NCBI RefSeq assembly: GCF_003131205.1
Contig: NZ_QFFY01000007.1
Coordinates: 62,001 to 126,000 of the forward strand
Length of the DNA stretch: 64,000 bases
From: Occallatibacter savannae
GTDB taxonomy: Bacteria; Acidobacteriota; Terriglobia; Terriglobales; Acidobacteriaceae
Direction of reading: 5' to 3'
The position numbers and the translations under genes are program-made. Positions 60,787 to 64,000 of the stretch are shown here, piece after piece. The notes beneath the pieces are model-generated. The model made no database searches and was not told the origin of the DNA. It worked only from the letters and a program-made list of their open reading frames with translations. The stretch's first letter is position 1; the number at the start of each line of letters is the position of its first letter.

Positions 60787-61431
60787 TCATACCGGTTTAG
60801 GCCGACGCATCAGTTCACTCACCAGTGGCAAGAACCTTCGCTCTTCCTCATCGTACTGCTCAATCCTTCCCGAAAGAATGTCGTAATACCACCCAAACAC
60901 CTTCAGTCGGCCCTCACCTATCGCTCGTGATACCGACGGCTGTGCCTTCAAATTGTTCAGCTGCGCCACAACGTTCCCCCGGATCACCGAACACAACTCC
61001 GCGTGCGGCCCATCCTCATCCTTCAACGGCTGGCGATGTGAAAACGCAGTTTCCACATGCTGCAGCCACCGGTTTGCCTTCGGCAGCTTATCGAGCCCTG
61101 TCCGATTGATCGCCGCCTTGATCGCCCCGCAATCCGAGTGCCCGCACAGAATCACGTAGGGCACCTTCAGCACATCCACCGCATACTCGATCGTCGCAGT
61201 GACGCCATCCACATCGTTCATCGAAACCGGCACCACGTTCCCGATGCTACGGCTGATGAATAAATCGCCCGGCCCGGTACCCAGAATCAGATCGGGCACG
61301 ATCCTAGAATCCGAACAGGTAATGAACAGCCACTCTGGCGCCTGCGACTCCGCCAGCAAGTGATACTGATCCCGCTTCTTCGGGAAAACCTCGGCCAGAA
61401 ATTTCTTATGTCCTGCAATAACTCGCTGCAT
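60787..61431 (-). CDS. Beta-class carbonic anhydrase
   Basis: A 214-residue cytoplasmic zinc enzyme that interconverts CO2 and bicarbonate. Zinc ligands are C39, H98 and C101 (TCSDSR and CGHSDCGAI), and the catalytic Asp-Arg pair is D41-R43. Length and motifs are normal for the class. It contrasts with the alpha-type protein at 9079, whose zinc ligands are changed. It is a single-gene unit. Confidence 0.96.
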   Translation of the reverse strand: MQRVIAGHKKFLAEVFPKKRDQYHLLAESQAPEWLFITCSDSRIVPDLILGTGPGDLFISRSIGNVVPVSMNDVDGVTATIEYAVDVLKVPYVILCGHSDCGAIKAAINRTGLDKLPKANRWLQHVETAFSHRQPLKDEDGPHAELCSVIRGNVVAQLNNLKAQPSVSRAIGEGRLKVFGWYYDILSGRIEQYDEEERRFLPLVSELMRRPKPV

Positions 61432-61523
61432 CTCGACCTCGCGCGACTTTATGTAACACCAGAACCAGCCTACCGCATCCGTTTGTTACGCTTTTATTCG
61501 GATCAACAGGAGCCGATCTGTCC

Positions 61524-62912
61524 GTGATCAAGTCATCCGTCCTCTACGCTGCCATCCTCGCCTTTTCTTCTTACCTTCCAGCACAAACAATCGACACCAT
61601 CGAACCCGCTCTTAAATCCCGCATCGACGAGATCGCAGCCGGCGTCATGAAGCAGCGCGGAGTTCCCTCCGCCTCCGTCGCCGTCGTCAAAGGCGGCAAG
61701 CTCGTCTACACACACGCCTACGGCCTCGCGCACATCGCGCCAGACAAGCTCGCCACACCCGACATGCGCTACTCCATCGGCTCGGTCTCCAAGCAATTCA
61801 CCGCCGCCGCCATCCTTCTCCTTCAGGAACAAGGCAGGCTCACCCTCGATGACCCGGTCGGCAAATACGTTCCCGGTCTCACGCGCGGCGACGAAGTCAC
61901 CATCCGCCAGATCCTCTCCCACACCTCCGGCTATCAGGACTACTGGCCCGAGGACTACCTCATGACTCCGATGATGAAGCCGTCGACGCCGCAATACATC
62001 ATCGACACATGGGCCAAAAAGCCCCTTGATTTTGAGCCCGGCACCCAGTGGCAATACTCCAACACCAACTACGTCATCGCCGGCCTCATCGTTGAAAAAG
62101 TCAGCGGCCAGAAAGTCATGGACTTCCTCGGCGAGCACATCTTTCACCCGCTCGGCATGAAGAGCGTCTGGAACTCTGACGAGAAAAAACTCACCCAGAC
62201 CGACGCCACTCCCTACATCCGCTACGCACTCGGCCCTCTCCGCCCCGCTCCCAAAGAAGGTGAAGGCTGGATGTTCGCTGCAGGAGAGCTCGCCATGACC
62301 GCGCACGACCTCGCTCTCTGGGACATCAGCCTCATCGCGCAATCCGTCCTCAAGCCCGAGAGCTACAAACAGATGTTCACCGAAGTAAAGCTCAAGATTG
62401 GCACGGGCAGTCACTACGGCCTCGGCGTTGACGTGCTCAATCGCAATGGCCACCGCGAAATCGAGCACAGCGGCGAAGTCACCGGCTTCGTCTCCGACAA
62501 CGTCGTCTACGTCGACGACGGAGTCGCCGTTGCGGTACTCACCAACCATATGGAGAGCGGCGCCAGCCAGATCGCACAGCTCTCCGCCGACACCCTCATT
62601 GGCGAAAAGCGCTCGCCTTCTGAAGAGCAGGCGCTCAACATCTATCGCGGCCTTCAGAAGGGCCAGATCGATCGCAATCTTCTCGCGCCCAACCTCAGCG
62701 ACTACTTCTCCGCGCAGGCCCTCTCCGATTTCAAAGACAGCCTCGGACCTCTCGGCGAGCCTCTCACCTTCCGCCAGACCGGCGAGTCGTTGCGCGGCGG
62801 CATGACATACCGCGGCTACCGCGTCGTGTATCCCACCCGCCGCCTCAGCATCAGCACCTACACCTACCCCGACGGCAAACTCGAGCAATACCTCGTCGGG
62901 CCCGCCGACTGA
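61524..62912 (+). CDS. Class C beta-lactamase-like serine hydrolase
   Basis: A 462-residue exported protein with a signal peptide (SSVLYAAILAFSSYLPA). The SxxK motif is S87-V-S-K90, the second motif YSN (Y178), and the third HSGEV replaces KTG. Enzymes with this H-x-G form are usually esterases, D-aminopeptidases or peptidases rather than true beta-lactamases. A C-terminal extension of about 100 residues follows the catalytic domain. The start is GTG at 61524 with AGGAG upstream. Confidence 0.9.
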   Translation: MIKSSVLYAAILAFSSYLPAQTIDTIEPALKSRIDEIAAGVMKQRGVPSASVAVVKGGKLVYTHAYGLAHIAPDKLATPDMRYSIGSVSKQFTAAAILLLQEQGRLTLDDPVGKYVPGLTRGDEVTIRQILSHTSGYQDYWPEDYLMTPMMKPSTPQYIIDTWAKKPLDFEPGTQWQYSNTNYVIAGLIVEKVSGQKVMDFLGEHIFHPLGMKSVWNSDEKKLTQTDATPYIRYALGPLRPAPKEGEGWMFAAGELAMTAHDLALWDISLIAQSVLKPESYKQMFTEVKLKIGTGSHYGLGVDVLNRNGHREIEHSGEVTGFVSDNVVYVDDGVAVAVLTNHMESGASQIAQLSADTLIGEKRSPSEEQALNIYRGLQKGQIDRNLLAPNLSDYFSAQALSDFKDSLGPLGEPLTFRQTGESLRGGMTYRGYRVVYPTRRLSISTYTYPDGKLEQYLVGPAD

Positions 62913-62916
62913 ACTG

Positions 62917-62943
62917 ACGACTGGAAACTGGCAACTGGAAACT
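62917..62943. repeat. AACTGGAAACT tandem tract
   Basis: CTGACGACTGGAAACTGGCAACTGGAAACT lies between the serine hydrolase and the next gene. It resembles the CACTG-type degenerate tandem tracts in layout though not in sequence. Confidence 0.5.
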
Positions 62944-62948
62944 CTTCT

Positions 62949-63743
62949 GTGAGACTCGCTCAACGCATCGCTTTCACAACTTCGCTCACCATCGCCAGCC
63001 GCTTTATCCAACTAAGAGATCGCCTCCTCGGCCGGATCCCTCGCTCGTATCCCGCTTGCCCCAGCCTCCGCACCACTCGGCACACACTCTCCAGCGGCAA
63101 AAACCTGCTCGACGCAATCTTTGTTGAGCCCGAAGCCTCACCGCCACGATCAGCACTCCTCATCTGTCACGGGATTGGCGAAACCGCCCCGCAGTGGTTC
63201 CCCATCCAGCGCATCTTTGCCGAGAGCGGCATTGCCTCTCTCGTCTTCGACTACTCCGGCTACGGTCGCAGCACCGGCCACCCCGATTTCCACCAGTTCG
63301 AACAGGACGCCGTCTCCTCGTTCGCATTTCTGCAGCGTCTCGCGCCCGGCACACCCATCACGCTTCTCGGCTTTTCGCTCGGCACCGGAATTGCGCCCGC
63401 CATCCTCAACCGTGTCACGCCCGATCGCCTCATCCTCTGCGCCGGATATACCTCATTCCGCAAAGCCGCGCGCGCCGCGTGGATCCCGCCCTTCATGACG
63501 CCGCTCGTGCCGCCCATATGGTCCGCTCGCGAGGCCCTCTGCGACTCCACACTCCCCATCCTCATCGTCCACGGCGACCGCGACCGCCTCTTTCCGGCGC
63601 ATATGGCTCACGAACTCCACGCCTGCACCAACCATCGCGCCGACTTCCTCACACTCCCCGCCCGCACCCACAACTCCCCCTTCTACAAACCCCAACCCGA
63701 ATACTGGAACCCAATCATCAGCTGGCTCTTGTCGCGTCCTTAG
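62949..63743 (+). CDS. Alpha/beta hydrolase
   Basis: A 264-residue hydrolase. The nucleophile elbow is GFSLG (S143), the oxyanion region LICHGIGET, the acid in VHGDRDRLF, and the His in ARTHNSP. An N-terminal hydrophobic stretch may be a membrane anchor (IAFTTSLTIASRFI). The substrate is unknown; it resembles BEM46/serine aminopeptidase-like members. The GTG start at 62949 lies 37 bases after the beta-lactamase-like gene and has no good ribosome binding site. Confidence 0.85.
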   Translation: MRLAQRIAFTTSLTIASRFIQLRDRLLGRIPRSYPACPSLRTTRHTLSSGKNLLDAIFVEPEASPPRSALLICHGIGETAPQWFPIQRIFAESGIASLVFDYSGYGRSTGHPDFHQFEQDAVSSFAFLQRLAPGTPITLLGFSLGTGIAPAILNRVTPDRLILCAGYTSFRKAARAAWIPPFMTPLVPPIWSAREALCDSTLPILIVHGDRDRLFPAHMAHELHACTNHRADFLTLPARTHNSPFYKPQPEYWNPIISWLLSRP

Positions 63744-63801
63744 TCCCTACGTCCCTAGTCCCTAGTCCCTACTCCCTACGTCCCCTAGTAAACTGTCCCT
63801 A
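63741..63801. repeat. GTCCCTA tandem tract upstream of ffh
   Basis: About seven imperfect units of GTCCCTA/GTCCCTAC/ACTCCCTA. The tract ends two bases before the ffh ATG and starts at the stop codon of the preceding gene. Confidence 0.7.
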
Positions 63802-63803
63802 GC

Positions 63804-64000
63804 ATGTTTGAGAACCTCACAGAGAAGCTGCAGCGGGCCTTCAAGACCCTTCGAGGCCAGGGAACCCTTACCGAAGAAAACATGGACGAGGCTCTCAAAG
63901 AGATCCGCGTCGCCATGCTCGAAGCCGACGTCAACCTCAACGTCGTCAAGGAACTCGTCGAGCACATCCGCGCCAAGGCCGTCGGCACCGAAGTCCTCAC
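63804..64000 (+). CDS. ffh: Signal recognition particle protein (partial)
   Basis: The first 65 residues of Ffh, the GTPase that guides nascent membrane proteins to FtsY. The N-domain is recognisable (MFENLTEKLQRAFKTLRG, then LKEIRVAMLEADVNLNVV). The GTPase and M domains lie beyond the right edge. No Shine-Dalgarno is visible; the bases before the ATG belong to a GTCCCTA repeat. Confidence 0.95.
   Translation, partial: MFENLTEKLQRAFKTLRGQGTLTEENMDEALKEIRVAMLEADVNLNVVKELVEHIRAKAVGTEVL

Noticed and set aside
61533..63011. 492-codon minus-strand frame
   Set aside because: Antisense to the serine hydrolase gene with SxxK and YSN motifs; Val/Asp/Glu-rich shadow composition.

Overview
The window is a GC-rich, gene-dense stretch of bacterial chromosome. 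Several gene families point to the phylum Acidobacteriota, most likely class Terriglobia. These are a PadR regulator beside an 'ADOP' macrolide-type permease (42076-45167), a GWxTD-domain secreted protein (52910-54652), a carboxypeptidase-regulatory-domain outer-membrane protein (51137-52804), GH97 and GH16 glycoside hydrolases, and many short gene-end repeats. There is no integrase, transposase, phage module or CRISPR array. It looks like ordinary core chromosome with accessory repeats. All function calls come from reading the sequence; no database search was run.

Left part (1-23 kb). A membrane pyrophosphatase is cut by the left edge. It is followed by a GT39-type glycosyltransferase, an FtsX-type ABC permease, a RodZ-like HTH membrane protein, metK (TTG start), a SpoIIE/RsbU-type phosphatase, an alpha-carbonic-anhydrase-like protein with altered zinc ligands, a HAD phosphatase, an AsmA protein, and an rnc-lepB-lepB cluster (RNase III plus two tandem signal peptidases). 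Next come an outer-membrane barrel protein, a GMC oxidoreductase with its Tat-exported small subunit, a large secreted repeat protein, and an ECF sigma/anti-sigma pair.

Middle part (23-42 kb). tRNA-Ala(GGC), an ankyrin protein, a frameshifted repeat protein and threonine synthase overlapping a MoaD/ThiS-like carrier whose C-terminus is Gly-Gly-Cys-Cys. Then GH97 and GH16 enzymes, and a methionine synthase split into two overlapping genes. Divergent from it is an Rsm22/METTL17-like methyltransferase, followed by a solitary nuoI, a Fis-type regulator lacking the sigma-54 contact loop, a DUF885 protein and a YdeI-like protein.

Right part (42-64 kb). PadR-ADOP, a parallel beta-helix protein, a STAS protein, an MBL hydrolase, tRNA-Lys(CTT), a second GT39-like protein, the outer-membrane and GWxTD proteins, a MacA-like adaptor with its ATPase but no permease, a DHA2 MFS exporter, a four-helix-bundle stress-type protein, a beta-carbonic anhydrase, a class C beta-lactamase-like hydrolase, an alpha/beta hydrolase and the start of ffh.

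The items most worth a second look are the thrC/carrier pair with its blocked Gly-Gly tail, the carbonic-anhydrase-like protein with a Glu-His-Glu site, and a dispersed hairpin element whose two copies show compensatory stem changes. The four-cysteine Rsm22 homologue and several families of short intergenic repeats placed at gene ends also deserve attention.
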